Shown here in pieces: positions 1-9,509 of a DNA stretch of 64,000 nucleotides; position 1 is the stretch's first letter; every line of letters begins with the position of its first letter. Location of the stretch: NCBI GenBank assembly GCA_021797555.1, contig JAJZZM010000006.1, forward strand, positions 44,484 through 108,483, in the 5' to 3' direction. Position numbers and translations under genes: made by a program. The notes beneath the pieces were generated by a model. The model did not search any database. It saw only the letters and a list, made by a program, of their open reading frames with translations, and had not been told where the DNA came from. This DNA is from Thermoplasmata archaeon (GTDB taxonomy: Archaea; Thermoplasmatota; Thermoplasmata; Thermoplasmatales; Thermoplasmataceae).

Positions 1-318
1 GTATTCTGACAAATAGCTTTTATATAATTTTATTGTATTAATATCATTATTCCTTAATCTTTCCGAAAATGCCAGTATAGGTGTGCCGCTTTCGTGGAAT
101 CCCATTGGGAACAGGACATTGTATCCTCTTAATCTTTTATATCTTGCTATTATATCACCTAATGTATATGTCCTCCCATGCCCTACATGAAGTGAACCGT
201 TTGTATATGGCCATGGAACTGTAACAAAGAATTTTTCTATACCCTCATCTATTTCAGGTTCAAACACATGATTTTCATACCATAATTTGCTCCATTTTTC
301 TTCTATATTATTATCCAT
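1..318 (-). CDS. leuS: Leucyl-tRNA synthetase, N-terminal 106 residues (runs off the left edge)
   Basis: Charges tRNA-Leu with leucine in the cytoplasm. The first 106 residues are present and the gene continues beyond base 1. The segment shows the class I synthetase HIGH-type signature as HVGHG, inside the archaeal LeuS context VPWPYTNGSLHVGHGRTYT, followed by an RYKRLRGYNVLFPMGFHESG stretch typical of archaeal leucyl enzymes. The ATG is at 318-316 and lies one base downstream of the pdaD stop codon (320-322), so the two genes are almost certainly co-transcribed, with pdaD first. The assignment to leucine rather than isoleucine or valine rests on the overall look of the N-terminus; the missing part would settle it. 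Confidence 0.88.
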   Translation of the reverse strand, partial: MDNNIEEKWSKLWYENHVFEPEIDEGIEKFFVTVPWPYTNGSLHVGHGRTYTLGDIIARYKRLRGYNVLFPMGFHESGTPILAFSERLRNNDINTIKLYKSYLSEY

Positions 319-319
319 A

Positions 320-859
320 TTACACCACTAATACCGCTGCTGCGATAACAGTTGCCCATTCATCTGGCTTTAAAACAACTGTTGTTGCTGCTATATTCTT
401 CGTAGTTAATATTTTGTCATCAAGAACATATTCATTTTTATGCTCCTCCCATTTTAAATGGTCATCTAACCCCATCGTGCTTGCAAGCATTTCCGCAGCC
501 AATTTTTCGGCAAAATGGCCGGAATCGTTTTCGGTTTGCCCAAATGAATGGTGTTCGCTTAAATATCCCCACTTGCTTCTATCGGATGGAATTGCAACAC
601 CTATTGCCGATGAAATCATTCTATTCAATTCATTTGAAGAATTCCTTGCCAGGACAGTAAATAATATCTGGCCATATGATAATAATTCAACGCCTTCAAT
701 CTTATCAACTATCTCTGCGTATGGTGGAACTATGGAGCTGACACTTACCAGATTATAGGGTGCAATATCTGCATCCCTTAAAGCATTTTCAAATGATTGC
801 AGTTGTGTTTCTCCACGACCTATACCTCTGGTAAAGAATATTTTCTTTGCAAGTAACAT
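320..859 (-). CDS. pdaD: Pyruvoyl-dependent arginine decarboxylase
   Basis: Decarboxylates arginine to agmatine, the first step of archaeal polyamine synthesis. The 179-residue length fits the PvlArgDC family. The self-cleavage site is visible as VSVSSIVPP at residues 38-46; cleavage between Ser41 and Ser42 would create the pyruvoyl group on the large chain. The later segment [28 protein letters not shown] also matches the family pattern. The start ATG at 859 is preceded by an A/T box (around 880-890 on this strand) at the distance expected for a leaderless transcript. It is the upstream member of a two-gene unit with leuS, an unusual partner. Function comes from family knowledge plus the intact processing site. 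Confidence 0.9.
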   Translation of the reverse strand: MLLAKKIFFTRGIGRGETQLQSFENALRDADIAPYNLVSVSSIVPPYAEIVDKIEGVELLSYGQILFTVLARNSSNELNRMISSAIGVAIPSDRSKWGYLSEHHSFGQTENDSGHFAEKLAAEMLASTMGLDDHLKWEEHKNEYVLDDKILTTKNIAATTVVLKPDEWATVIAAAVLVV

Positions 860-933
860 GCAGGTATATTATTATTTATTTAAAATATTTATTTATTTTT
901 TACTTCGGATAAATTATTGTATTTTATGATAAC

Positions 934-955
934 GTAATATGTTTACTGTAAATTC
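934..955 (+). repeat. 22-bp inverted repeat, left arm
   Basis: GTAATATGTTTACTGTAAATTC here is repeated exactly in inverse orientation at 1587-1608. The two arms lie about 630 bases apart and enclose the NifX-like gene (1085-1447). The repeat does not extend beyond 22 bases. It may be the ends of a small mobile unit, or a repeated regulatory site. Confidence 0.75.
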
Positions 956-974
956 AACTTTATTCTAGGTTAAT

Positions 975-1031
975 ATTCTTTTATTGTATTTTTATCTTGT
1001 ATATATAGGAAATATTTACAGGATAATATAA
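975..1031 (+). promoter_or_regulatory. Upstream element shared with 58195-58250
   Basis: This stretch upstream of the NifX-like gene closely resembles 58195-58250 upstream of the small gene at 58288. Shared blocks include ATTCTTTTA, TATTTTTATC and AAATATTTAC-GGATAATA. The two copies lie at similar distances before unrelated start codons. Shared promoter or operator, or a duplicated 5' region, are both possible. Confidence 0.5.
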
Positions 1032-1084
1032 AAATATCTTATAATAAAAAAATATTATATACTATCATATGATAATTATCAAAC

Positions 1085-1447
1085 ATGAGAATAGGAATAA
1101 CAACAGATGAAAATAATAATTTAATAAAGCTTGAGGACTCAAGATATTTTGTAATCTTTGATGATGAAACAAAAAAGGAGGAAAAATATGATTCCCCAGC
1201 ATATAAAATAACGCCAAAGGGACATGCACGAGATGTTGGAATGGATGAATTATTAAAGTATAAACCTGACATGATAGTAATAACATCCGATTCATTATGC
1301 AAATGCACATATGCGCAATCACTTCTGGTAAATGTCAGGTATATACTAATAGATGAAAAATTAAACGCCAAGGAAATTGAAAACAGAATAAACGAGTTTA
1401 AAAGAAATGCACTTGATGTCCTTGAGCCAAAGTTATATAACAGATAA
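1085..1447 (+). CDS. NifX/NifB-C-type (dinitrogenase Fe-Mo cofactor biosynthesis fold) small protein
   Basis: A 120-residue protein resembling the NifX / NifB C-terminal domain family. It opens with MRIGITTDENNNLIKLEDSRYF, the usual first strand and loop, and has a central DMIVITSDSLCKC segment. In nitrogen fixers this fold carries iron-molybdenum cofactor intermediates. In non-diazotrophic archaea such stand-alone proteins have no firm role and may bind metal clusters; CKC (residues 79-81 region) could contribute ligands. The gene is monocistronic, sits between the arms of a 22-bp inverted repeat (934-955/1587-1608), and has an upstream element like the one at 58195. A second family member is at 59385. 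The role of the protein is unknown. Confidence 0.6.
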   Translation: MRIGITTDENNNLIKLEDSRYFVIFDDETKKEEKYDSPAYKITPKGHARDVGMDELLKYKPDMIVITSDSLCKCTYAQSLLVNVRYILIDEKLNAKEIENRINEFKRNALDVLEPKLYNR

Positions 1448-1451
1448 AATT

Positions 1452-1532
1452 TTATTTATCATTATTTTTTACTTCCTGTTTTATTTCGCCAGTTTTTGCA
1501 TTAACATTGAATAACAATAAATTATGTACCAT
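1452..1532 (-). pseudogene. 26-codon coding-like remnant
   Basis: A short open frame reading MVHNLLLFNVNAKTGEIKQE and a further six residues, convergent with the NifX-like gene. The frame continues upstream as coding-like sequence (SIGIKINNKNND) without a start. This suggests the 3' end of a lost gene rather than a functional small protein. The rest of 1448-1710 is AT-rich and holds only the right repeat arm. Confidence 0.25.
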
Positions 1533-1586
1533 ATCATTATTTTTATTGTTAATTTTTATACCTATGGAACATTAATCCATATATTA

Positions 1587-1608
1587 GAATTTACAGTAAA
1601 CATATTAC
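1587..1608 (-). repeat. 22-bp inverted repeat, right arm
   Basis: Exact reverse complement of 934-955. See the left arm. Confidence 0.75.
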
Positions 1609-1710
1609 ATTATATATTTTATATATTTTCTTGAAATATTTTTGGATACTTTTATCTCAATTAATAAAAAAGCAGATATTGCATATGATATCAAAGATGT
1701 TTAAGTTAAA

Positions 1711-2691
1711 TTAATTTTTAATGTTTTTATTATTGGCGAAATGCTTTATAAATGGCATTATATTAATTTTTATGCCAAAATCATTTACTGTTTTTTTAAC
1801 ATATTTTATTGATTTTATATTGTTGTAGTTTATTATATTTTTATTATAAATATTGTTGATTAGATTATTTAATAATATATAATAACCAAATTCCTTTTTT
1901 ATATCCTTTTGATAATGTATTTTTAATTCGTTAATATCATCATATTTTTTTAAATTATTAAATAATATTTCGGAACTTTTTATTGATGGCATTATGCCTT
2001 CACCTGTTACGGGTGAAACCGTGCCTATTGATTCCCCTGTGCCAATAACATTATTATTAAACATATAATCAAATAATGGCTTCAACCTAATATTTCTGCT
2101 CATTAATTTTAGTTTTTTATATTTGTTTAATAATTTAAAATCATCAATGTTTTTTGTACCCACACCTACATGATATTTATTTTTCAGTGGAAAACTCCAG
2201 AAATATCCACGACCACCTGGCAGAAAATAGAAATAAAAATCATTGTAATCCGAAATATCGGTTAAATATTCCATTGTGTAGAATTTATCATCATTTTTTA
2301 CATTTTTAAGGTAATATCTTGATATGCCTGTAGCATCAATAGTTATATTTTTATTATCATTTATTACGCCATTTTTATAATTTATATCACTTATCAGATC
2401 GTTTTCCAGTTTGTTCTTGTCAAAGGTGCATAAGCCATTGGAATTCAAAGTTTCTGCACTGAAATTATTTCCTGCAAATATCACACTATCTGCATCTTTT
2501 AATAAATAATCATTAATATTGGTATTTATGTTTTTTAAATAATTATTTATCATATTTTTATTTGTTGCAAAACCGCAGGGTAAATAAAAATTTTTATTTT
2601 TGACCTCATATGCATTTACATCAAACCCACTGCCTTTTAATCGATAATAGATATATAAACCGGATATCCCAAGACCTGCAATGTTTATCAT
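1711..2691 (-). CDS. FAD-dependent oxidoreductase of the geranylgeranyl reductase family
   Basis: A 326-residue flavoprotein. The N-terminal GLGISGLY (residues 6-13) is the GxGxxG dinucleotide-binding loop. The family signature appears as GGRGYFWSFPLKNKYHVGVG (the YxWxFP motif), and the FAD-closing motif appears as GESIGTVSPVTGEGIMPS. Archaeal relatives saturate geranylgeranyl chains of membrane lipids or quinones on the inner membrane face. The C-terminal third is Asn/Lys-rich and poorly recognisable. The protein is shorter than typical archaeal digeranylgeranylglycerophospholipid reductases (about 390-400 residues), so it may be a side-branch member with another substrate. It is transcribed away from the Lhr helicase gene, with about 130 bases between them. 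Confidence 0.72.
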   Translation of the reverse strand: MINIAGLGISGLYIYYRLKGSGFDVNAYEVKNKNFYLPCGFATNKNMINNYLKNINTNINDYLLKDADSVIFAGNNFSAETLNSNGLCTFDKNKLENDLISDINYKNGVINDNKNITIDATGISRYYLKNVKNDDKFYTMEYLTDISDYNDFYFYFLPGGRGYFWSFPLKNKYHVGVGTKNIDDFKLLNKYKKLKLMSRNIRLKPLFDYMFNNNVIGTGESIGTVSPVTGEGIMPSIKSSEILFNNLKKYDDINELKIHYQKDIKKEFGYYILLNNLINNIYNKNIINYNNIKSIKYVKKTVNDFGIKINIMPFIKHFANNKNIKN

Positions 2692-2792
2692 TAAACGTCA
2701 ATTCAATTAATATTTATTTAATTATCCCTAATTTTTCATATATGAAATTATTTTTATCATATTTTAGTATAAAAATAAAATTATTGAATTTC

Positions 2793-2800
2793 TTTAAATA
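2793..2800 (+). promoter_or_regulatory. TATA box for the Lhr helicase gene
   Basis: TTTAAATA is centred about 25 bases before the GTG at 2821. This spacing is what an archaeal leaderless transcript starting at the start codon needs, and it argues for GTG 2821 rather than the ATG at 2800, which lies inside the box. Confidence 0.55.
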
Positions 2801-2820
2801 TGATTTTGTTATTTATATAT

Positions 2821-5526
2821 GTGTCTTTATCACTTAATAATGTTTTTGATTTGCTTGATCCGAGAATAGTAGAAGCCGTAAATAAAAATAGTATAATAGA
2901 TCCAACTGAGGCGCAGAAATTAGCAATACCTGAAATTTTAAATGGTAAAAACGTTTTATTAATATCACCAACAGGTTCAGGAAAAACTGAGGCTGCATTA
3001 CTGCCATTGCTTAATAAAATATACGTGGAAAAACCAGGGCCAATATCACTATTATATATAACACCATTAAGGGCATTAAACCGTGATATGCTATCAAGGT
3101 TATACAATTACTGTGAAAATTTATCCATAAGGGTTCAGGTAAGGCACAGTGATATATCACAGGCACAGAAAAATGAAATAAAAACAAATCCGGCAGATAT
3201 TTTAATTACAACGCCGGAATCATTGCAGTTATTGCTTATGGGCAAAAAATTAAGGGAACATATCCAGAATGTAAAATATGTTATAATAGATGAAGTCCAT
3301 GAAATGGCACAGAATGAACGTGGATCACAGTTTGCAATAGCTATGGAGAGGTTGAAAATACTTGCAGGAAATATTCAGATAATAGGGTTGTCCGCAACGG
3401 CAAGGAATGAAAATGAACTTGCAATGTTTATATCTCCTGAAAATAATATAGAAATAATAAAACCGAAAATAGATAAAAAGATGGATATAAAGGTAATTTT
3501 ACCTGAAAAAAGCAATGATAAAATTGCAGAATTAATGGCCTGTGATAACCAGTATGCAGGCGCAATAGAAAAAATTCATGATATTATAGAGAAAAATAAC
3601 GGAACAATAGTTTTTGTAAACAGGAGATACGTTGCAGAGGATATGTCCTTTAGACTAAAATTATGGTTAAAAAATCCGGATATAGAGGTGCACCATGGTT
3701 CATTGTCAAAAGAAACCAGAGAAACGGCAGAAAATGATTTCAAGGGAAATAAAATAAAGGGATTAATATGTACATCTTCCCTGGAATTAGGCATAGATAT
3801 CGGTACTGCGGATATGGTCGCCCAGTTTAATTCTCCGAGGCAGATAAATAAGATGATCCAGAGAATAGGCAGGGCAGGGCATACATTAAAGAAAGTTTCC
3901 AAGGGCATAGTAATATGCAACGATGTTATAGAACTTGAAGAGGCAATAGCGATAGTTGATAATATAAAGGGAAACAGCCTTGAAAATGTAATGATAAGAA
4001 AAAATTCATTATCAACAGTGGCAAACCAGATAATGCTCGAATTAAATTATTCAAAGAAGGTTGATTATAATTATTTTTATAAAATAATAACGACGGCGTA
4101 TCCTTTTAAAGACCTGTCATTTGAGGATTATTACTCGGTTATAGATTTACTGTCAAAAACAAGGAAATTAATAATACAGGATAATTTTATAATAAAAAGG
4201 TATTCAATATTAAAATATTTTATAGAAAATATATCAATGATTGCAGGAGAAAAAAATTATAAGGTTATAGATATAATAAACAAAAAATTTATAGGCACAC
4301 TGGATGAAAAGTATGTTGTAAGCGATGTCACACCCGGGTCATATTTTGTAATAAAAGGGTCTACGTGGAGAACAATAAGAATAGACGATGATAAAATTTA
4401 TGTTGAGCCTTTCAGCACTGCAGCAATAGCACCACACTGGACTGGAGAGGAAATACCTGTATTATATGAAGCAACACATAAAGTTTCTGAGAATAGGGAA
4501 ATCGCAAAAATACCTGATTTTATCAATGAGAATGGAAAAAATGCACTTGAAAACTGGTATAAAAATGATTTAGCCACCCTGGATAAAATAATTATAGAAA
4601 CACATAATGCAGAGGTAATAATTCAAATATTGCTCGGGAGCCTGGGCAATTTTACGCTTGCCGAAATATTAACAGGATTACTGACATCAATTACGGGTGA
4701 AAGTGTTGAAATGGATTATTCACCATACCATATATACCTGAAACTGGCAAGAAATATGACATCTGAAGATATAAAAAATATTATCAAAAGTATTGATATA
4801 AACAATTTAGATGGATATATAAAATCATCAGCGAGGAGATCAAGATTTTTTAACAATGTATTTTTATATGAGGCAAGAAAGTTCGGCATAATTACAAATG
4901 AGGCTGATATGACAAGGTTAAGATTTGATAAAGTAGTTACATCATATTATGGTACACCGGTTTATGAAGATTCCATACGAAAGTTAATTTTCGATTATAT
5001 GGATATTAATGTATTAAAGGATTATTTATTAAAAATAAACGATAATAACTTTGTTTTAAAGGATAAAATATCGGAATCATCAAATATATTCTTATCGCAT
5101 TATTCTGAAAGGATTGCACCTCTAAGGCCGACAAAAACAATTCTGGAATCTATAAAAAAGAGGTTATTAAACGAGGAGGTTATTCTATACTGTACATCAT
5201 GTGGAAATAAAAGGACAAAAAAAATAAAGGATATAACCGATATAAAATGCCCCATATGCCATTCACATTTAATAGCGTCAATATCAAAATTTGATGAGGA
5301 TTCATTAAAGGATATAAAAAATCCTAAAGTAAAGAGAAAATTTGTAAAAAATGCGCATCTGGTCCGTGAACACGGCATAACCGCAATAATGGTAATGGCC
5401 GCCCGTGGTGTTGGCCCTGAAACAGCATCAAGAATTTTAGAAGTTTCATATCTCAACGATGAGGATTTAATAAGAAGGTTATTATATGCAGAGACTGAAT
5501 TTGCAAAAAATAAGCAGTACTGGTGA
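2821..5526 (+). CDS. Lhr-type superfamily 2 ATP-dependent helicase
   Basis: A large DNA helicase (about 901 residues) of the Lhr family, which unwinds branched DNA and is linked to repair. Visible motifs are Walker A SPTGSGKTE (about residues 49-57), ITPLRALNRD (Ia), DEVHE (157-161), GLSATARN (III), and the C-terminal RecA motifs TSSLELGIDIG and QRIGRAGH. Near the C-terminus is a four-cysteine zinc ribbon, CTSCGNKR followed by CPICHSHL, and then a helical tail with a GPETASRIL segment. The start was set at GTG 2821 because of the TATA box at 2793-2800; the ATG at 2800 would add seven hydrophobic residues. The zinc ribbon marks the archaeal Lhr subgroup. It is transcribed alone. Confidence 0.87.
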   Translation: MSLSLNNVFDLLDPRIVEAVNKNSIIDPTEAQKLAIPEILNGKNVLLISPTGSGKTEAALLPLLNKIYVEKPGPISLLYITPLRALNRDMLSRLYNYCENLSIRVQVRHSDISQAQKNEIKTNPADILITTPESLQLLLMGKKLREHIQNVKYVIIDEVHEMAQNERGSQFAIAMERLKILAGNIQIIGLSATARNENELAMFISPENNIEIIKPKIDKKMDIKVILPEKSNDKIAELMACDNQYAGAIEKIHDIIEKNNGTIVFVNRRYVAEDMSFRLKLWLKNPDIEVHHGSLSKETRETAENDFKGNKIKGLICTSSLELGIDIGTADMVAQFNSPRQINKMIQRIGRAGHTLKKVSKGIVICNDVIELEEAIAIVDNIKGNSLENVMIRKNSLSTVANQIMLELNYSKKVDYNYFYKIITTAYPFKDLSFEDYYSVIDLLSKTRKLIIQDNFIIKRYSILKYFIENISMIAGEKNYKVIDIINKKFIGTLDEKYVVSDVTPGSYFVIKGSTWRTIRIDDDKIYVEPFSTAAIAPHWTGEEIPVLYEATHKVSENREIAKIPDFINENGKNALENWYKNDLATLDKIIIETHNAEVIIQILLGSLGNFTLAEILTGLLTSITGESVEMDYSPYHIYLKLARNMTSEDIKNIIKSIDINNLDGYIKSSARRSRFFNNVFLYEARKFGIITNEADMTRLRFDKVVTSYYGTPVYEDSIRKLIFDYMDINVLKDYLLKINDNNFVLKDKISESSNIFLSHYSERIAPLRPTKTILESIKKRLLNEEVILYCTSCGNKRTKKIKDITDIKCPICHSHLIASISKFDEDSLKDIKNPKVKRKFVKNAHLVREHGITAIMVMAARGVGPETASRILEVSYLNDEDLIRRLLYAETEFAKNKQYW

Positions 5527-5584
5527 AAATAATTATAAATTCAAAAATATAATAGGAATTTTAACACAATAAAAAATTTATTCA

Positions 5585-5965
5585 ATGATTAAATTTATAA
5601 TAAATATGGAATTACAAAAAATAATCATAAAATATCAGAATAAAAATCTAAATATTCCAATAATTGTTGAAGGCATAAATGATATAAAATCATTGAAAAA
5701 AATCCATTTTCCCGGAAAGATAATAAATATAAACAGGGGAAAATCGTTATATAACTTTTCAGAATATATTTCCAATAATTATAACAATGTAATATTATTA
5801 ACAGATTTTGATAAAAAAGGAATTTTTCTTAAAAATAAAATAAAAGTATATTTAAATTCAATGGATATTAATGTCGATTTAAAATTATGGGATTATATAA
5901 AAAATAATTGCCATATAAACGATGTTGAGTCTATGCCGGCATTACTGGATAATAATACAATTTAA
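5585..5965 (+). CDS. Small TOPRIM-domain protein
   Basis: A 126-residue stand-alone TOPRIM fold. The catalytic glutamate motif reads IPIIVEGINDIKSL (about residues 24-37) and the DxD motif reads ILLTDFDKKG (about 69-78), both in the expected order and spacing. TOPRIM proteins of this size in archaea relate to the DnaG/RNase M5-like group and may act on RNA or DNA phosphodiesters using Mg2+, but the substrate is not known. It follows the helicase gene by 58 bases on the same strand. A second Met at 5606 is an alternative start that would remove seven residues before the conserved part. Confidence 0.68.
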   Translation: MIKFIINMELQKIIIKYQNKNLNIPIIVEGINDIKSLKKIHFPGKIININRGKSLYNFSEYISNNYNNVILLTDFDKKGIFLKNKIKVYLNSMDINVDLKLWDYIKNNCHINDVESMPALLDNNTI

Positions 5966-6054
5966 TAATAATATTATTATATATATTGTATAATATAATA
6001 ACCGTTTATATAGAAAAGGTTATATAGAAGTTTATTTTTACTTATTTGATAGTT

Positions 6055-7707
6055 ATGATTGGTGGTCAACCCATATTTATATTAAAAGAAGGAGCAAAAA
6101 GAGAAAGCGGCAGAGATGCGATGCATGAGAATATTGATGCTGCAAAGGCAATAGCAACATCCATAAGATCTACACTGGGTCCAAGGGGAATGGATAAAAT
6201 GTTAGTAGATTCTCTTGGTGATATTGTTATAACCAATGATGGAGTAACAATTTTAAAGGAGATGGATGTTGAGCACCCTGCAGCAAAGATGATGGTGGAA
6301 GTTTCAAAAACACAGGACAGCTATGTCGGTGATGGAACAACAACTGCTGTTGTAATAGCCGGGGCATTGCTGGATCAGGCAAACACATTGATAAACCAGA
6401 ATGTCCATCCAACAGTAATAACAGAAGGTTTTAAAATGGCTGCGGCACAGGCTTCCAAGGTTTTAGATGATATATCAAAACCTGTAAAGATTACAGATAA
6501 GGATATATTAGTAAAAATGGCAAAAACATCTTTAAACAGCAAAAGTGCATCCGTTGAAAAGGAATTATTGGGCGAAATCTCATACAATGCAATAAAAAAC
6601 ATTGCAGAGGAAAGGGACGGAAAATATTATGTTGATTTCGATAATTTGCAGGTAGTTAAAAAATACGGTGGCGAAGTTGATCAGACACAGTTAATAGATG
6701 GAATTATACTTGATAAGGAGAAAGTACACCCAAACATGCCAAAAACAGTAAAAGATGCAAAAATAGCATTATTAGATGTTGCATTAGAGGTAAAAAAACC
6801 GGAATTTGATACAAATATACAGATAAGTGATCCAAACATGATACAGAAATTCCTCGGTCAGGAAGAAGACCTATTAAAGGAAATGGTGGACAAATTAAAG
6901 GCAACCGGAGCCAATGTAGTATTAACACAGAAGGGCATAGACGACATGGCACAGCATTACCTTGCAAAAGCAGGAATATATGCAGTAAGAAGGGTAAAGA
7001 AAAGCGATGTTGATAAACTGGCCAAGGCAACAGGTGCAACTATAGTTTCATCACTGGAAGAAATAACAGCATCAGACCTTGGGTACGCAGCAACCGTAGA
7101 GGAGAGAAAAATCGGAGATGACTATATGACATTTGTAACCGGGTCAAAGAACCCAAAGGCAATTAGTTTATTGGTAATGGCCGGAACAGAACATGTTGCA
7201 GATGAAATAGAAAGGTCAGTAACCGATTCATTGCATGTTGTTGCAGCAGCAATTGAGGATGGAAGATACCTAATAGGTGGTGGAGCAGCAGCCGAGGAAA
7301 TAGCATTCAACATGAGGAATTACGCCTCAAGAGTTGGAGGAAGACAGCAACTAGCAATAGAAAAATTTGCCGATGCCATGGAAGAAATACCGAGAGCATT
7401 ATCAGAAAATGCAGGCCTTGATCCGATAGATATATTAATAAAAATTAGAAGCGAGCACGCACAGGGGCATAAAACCTATGGTATAAACGTTTTCACAGGA
7501 AATGTGGAGGACCTTGAAAAAGCCGGTGTAATAGAGCCAATAAGGGTAGGCAAGCAGGCAGTTGAGGCAGCAACAGAAGCAGCTGTCATGATACTCAGAA
7601 TAGATGATGTTATAGCAACAAAATCATCTAAAGGCGGGTCTCCAGGAGGAAATCCAGGAGGAATGCCCGGAGGCATGGGTGGAATGCCACCAGGTGGGTA
7701 CGAATAA
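6055..7707 (+). CDS. Thermosome subunit (group II chaperonin)
   Basis: Subunit of the cytosolic ATP-driven folding chamber. The sequence is full length (550 residues) with [20 protein letters not shown] and the ATPase motif GDGTTTAVV near the N-terminus, [15 protein letters not shown] near the C-terminus, and the flexible Gly-Gly-Met tail ([14 protein letters not shown]). The ATG at 6055 ([10 protein letters not shown]) was chosen because a TTG nine bases upstream would add three residues without conservation. Two A/T boxes (around 6004-6012 and 6018-6026) precede it. Codon use includes more C/G third positions than most neighbours, as expected for a highly expressed gene. Thermoplasma relatives carry alpha and beta subunits; which one this is cannot be settled here. 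Confidence 0.95.
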   Translation: MIGGQPIFILKEGAKRESGRDAMHENIDAAKAIATSIRSTLGPRGMDKMLVDSLGDIVITNDGVTILKEMDVEHPAAKMMVEVSKTQDSYVGDGTTTAVVIAGALLDQANTLINQNVHPTVITEGFKMAAAQASKVLDDISKPVKITDKDILVKMAKTSLNSKSASVEKELLGEISYNAIKNIAEERDGKYYVDFDNLQVVKKYGGEVDQTQLIDGIILDKEKVHPNMPKTVKDAKIALLDVALEVKKPEFDTNIQISDPNMIQKFLGQEEDLLKEMVDKLKATGANVVLTQKGIDDMAQHYLAKAGIYAVRRVKKSDVDKLAKATGATIVSSLEEITASDLGYAATVEERKIGDDYMTFVTGSKNPKAISLLVMAGTEHVADEIERSVTDSLHVVAAAIEDGRYLIGGGAAAEEIAFNMRNYASRVGGRQQLAIEKFADAMEEIPRALSENAGLDPIDILIKIRSEHAQGHKTYGINVFTGNVEDLEKAGVIEPIRVGKQAVEAATEAAVMILRIDDVIATKSSKGGSPGGNPGGMPGGMGGMPPGGYE

Positions 7708-7814
7708 AAACCATACTTTATTTTTATAATATATTTTTTTATTAAAAAATTTGTAAAAAATAATGATGAATTCCATTTGAATTGTTATATATAAGTTATA
7801 TTAACTAAAAATCT

Positions 7815-7822
7815 CTAAATAT
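7815..7822 (+). promoter_or_regulatory. TATA box for the ABM-fold gene
   Basis: CTAAATAT is centred about 23-24 bases before the ATG at 7842. It supports that start over the upstream ATG at 7821. Confidence 0.45.
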
Positions 7823-7841
7823 GATATTTAAATATAGTTGT

Positions 7842-8135
7842 ATGATTAATGTAGGTTTGTACTATAAAGTAAAAGAAGGCCACGAGAAGGATTTTGAGGA
7901 TAAATTTAATGGTGTTGTTGATTTATTAAAAAGCAAGGATTTGGGTTTTATAGACGGTAAACTGTATAAAGAAGTTAAATGCCCAAGAGAATATATGATA
8001 TATACTGTATGGAAAAACAAAAAATTCTTTGAAGATTTCATGAAAATGGAGGCATATAAAAATACTGTTGATTATGGAAAAACAATACTGGATTCAGTAC
8101 CGAGGCACAAAATATTCGGAGAATCAACAGATTAA
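7842..8135 (+). CDS. Antibiotic-biosynthesis-monooxygenase (ABM) fold protein
   Basis: About 97 residues with the ferredoxin-like dimeric alpha/beta-barrel pattern of ABM proteins: MINVGLYYKVKEGHEKDFE (first strand and helix), then YMIYTVWKNKKFFEDFM and a second helix ending AYKNTVDYG. Members are small cofactor-free or heme-binding oxygenases or stress proteins, and no substrate can be inferred. The start at 7842 puts the conserved strand at the N-terminus and agrees with the TATA box at 7815-7822; an ATG at 7821 would add seven residues. It is monocistronic, between the thermosome and XPB genes. Confidence 0.6.
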   Translation: MINVGLYYKVKEGHEKDFEDKFNGVVDLLKSKDLGFIDGKLYKEVKCPREYMIYTVWKNKKFFEDFMKMEAYKNTVDYGKTILDSVPRHKIFGESTD

Positions 8136-8174
8136 TTAATAAAATTTATAATGCTTTAAACAATATAATATAAA

Positions 8175-9509
8175 ATGGAGATTTATTATAAAAATGGTAC
8201 CGTTATATCCGATACAGGCGATAATGATCTACTGCGGTATGATGAAAGAATAAAAGCATACAGGGCGCCTGCGTATAAATATCCATTTATAATAAAAAAA
8301 TTTAAGGATATAAAGGATAATGTTTTTGTTAATAAAATTTTGGATATCAAATCAGATATAAAGTTAAGGCCATATCAGAAAAAATCCCTTGAGTTGTGGA
8401 GTAAAAATGATTACTCTGGAACAATAGTACTGCCAACTGCAGCGGGCAAAACAATTTTAGGGATATATGCAATAACAATTTTAAAGGTGCCAACAATAAT
8501 AATAGCACCTACAATAGAATTGATTATACAGTGGAGAGAAAAATTAAAGGATTTATTAAATACTGATATAGGGCAGATTGGAGGTGGTGAAAAGGATATT
8601 AAAGATATTACAGTTTCTACATATGATTCAGCATATTTAATGGCAGATAGCCTTGGCAATAAATTCAAATTTATCATAGCCGATGAAATACATCATATGT
8701 CCTCAGAAAGTTATATACAGATTGCAAAAATGTATGCATCGCCATACAGATTAGGATTAACCGCAACGTATGAAAGAACAGATAAGATGCAGGAAATTCT
8801 TGAAAATTATATGGGTGGCAAGGTTTTTGAACTTGGCTATGAGGAATTAAATGATTATATATCAAATTATAAAATAGTTAGGATACCTATAGAATTAAGT
8901 GAAGAGGATGAAAAAGAATATGAAAAAAACCATCAGATATTCATTTCTTACTTGAGAAGCAGGGACATAAAATTAAATGGGAATATGGATTTTGAAAGAT
9001 TTATAATGACTTCATGGAATCCCGAAGGAAAGGAAGCATTAATGGCCTGGAGAAAAGCCAGGGAAATTGCATTTAACGCTGATAAAAAGATAGATTATTT
9101 AAGGTATTTATTAAGCAAGCATGCAGGGGAAAAGACAATAATATTTTCTGAAGATACAAATACTGCATATTTAATATCTAAGGAATTTTTAGTTCCAGCA
9201 ATGACATATATGACACCGGGAAGAGAAAGAAAAAAATATCTGGAAATGTTTAAAAATGGTAAAATAACTGTTTTAGCAACGTCAAGGATTTTAGATGAGG
9301 GTGTTGATGTACCAGATGCATCGGTTGCAATAATAATGAGTGGATCAGGAAGTACCAGGCAGTTCAGACAGAGGCTTGGCAGGATATTGAGGCCTTCTGA
9401 GGGTAAAAACAGCTATTTATATGAACTGGTATCAGCAGGCACAACAGAATATGGTACTTCAAAAAGGAGGAGAAAAGGTGTTCCCGTCGGAATTAATGAT
9501 GACCCGTAA
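8175..9509 (+). CDS. xpb: XPB-type DNA repair helicase
   Basis: Superfamily 2 helicase of the archaeal XPB/Rad25 family, 444 residues, acting in DNA opening for nucleotide excision repair. The N-terminal damage-recognition part is short. RPYQKKSLELW (Q-motif region) is followed by Walker A LPTAAGKT (86-93), DEIH (170-173), GLTATYERTD (motif III), then TSRILDEGVDVPDASVAI and RQRLGRILRPS (motifs V and VI). Its 3' end overlaps the next gene, the Bax1 nuclease, by about 32 bases. This is the usual archaeal XPB-Bax1 pairing, in which the two proteins form a helicase-nuclease complex. Confidence 0.9.
   Translation: MEIYYKNGTVISDTGDNDLLRYDERIKAYRAPAYKYPFIIKKFKDIKDNVFVNKILDIKSDIKLRPYQKKSLELWSKNDYSGTIVLPTAAGKTILGIYAITILKVPTIIIAPTIELIIQWREKLKDLLNTDIGQIGGGEKDIKDITVSTYDSAYLMADSLGNKFKFIIADEIHHMSSESYIQIAKMYASPYRLGLTATYERTDKMQEILENYMGGKVFELGYEELNDYISNYKIVRIPIELSEEDEKEYEKNHQIFISYLRSRDIKLNGNMDFERFIMTSWNPEGKEALMAWRKAREIAFNADKKIDYLRYLLSKHAGEKTIIFSEDTNTAYLISKEFLVPAMTYMTPGRERKKYLEMFKNGKITVLATSRILDEGVDVPDASVAIIMSGSGSTRQFRQRLGRILRPSEGKNSYLYELVSAGTTEYGTSKRRRKGVPVGINDDP

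Noticed and set aside
414..758. Open frame on the plus strand inside pdaD
   Set aside because: It is fully antisense to a well-recognised enzyme and has no recognisable features.
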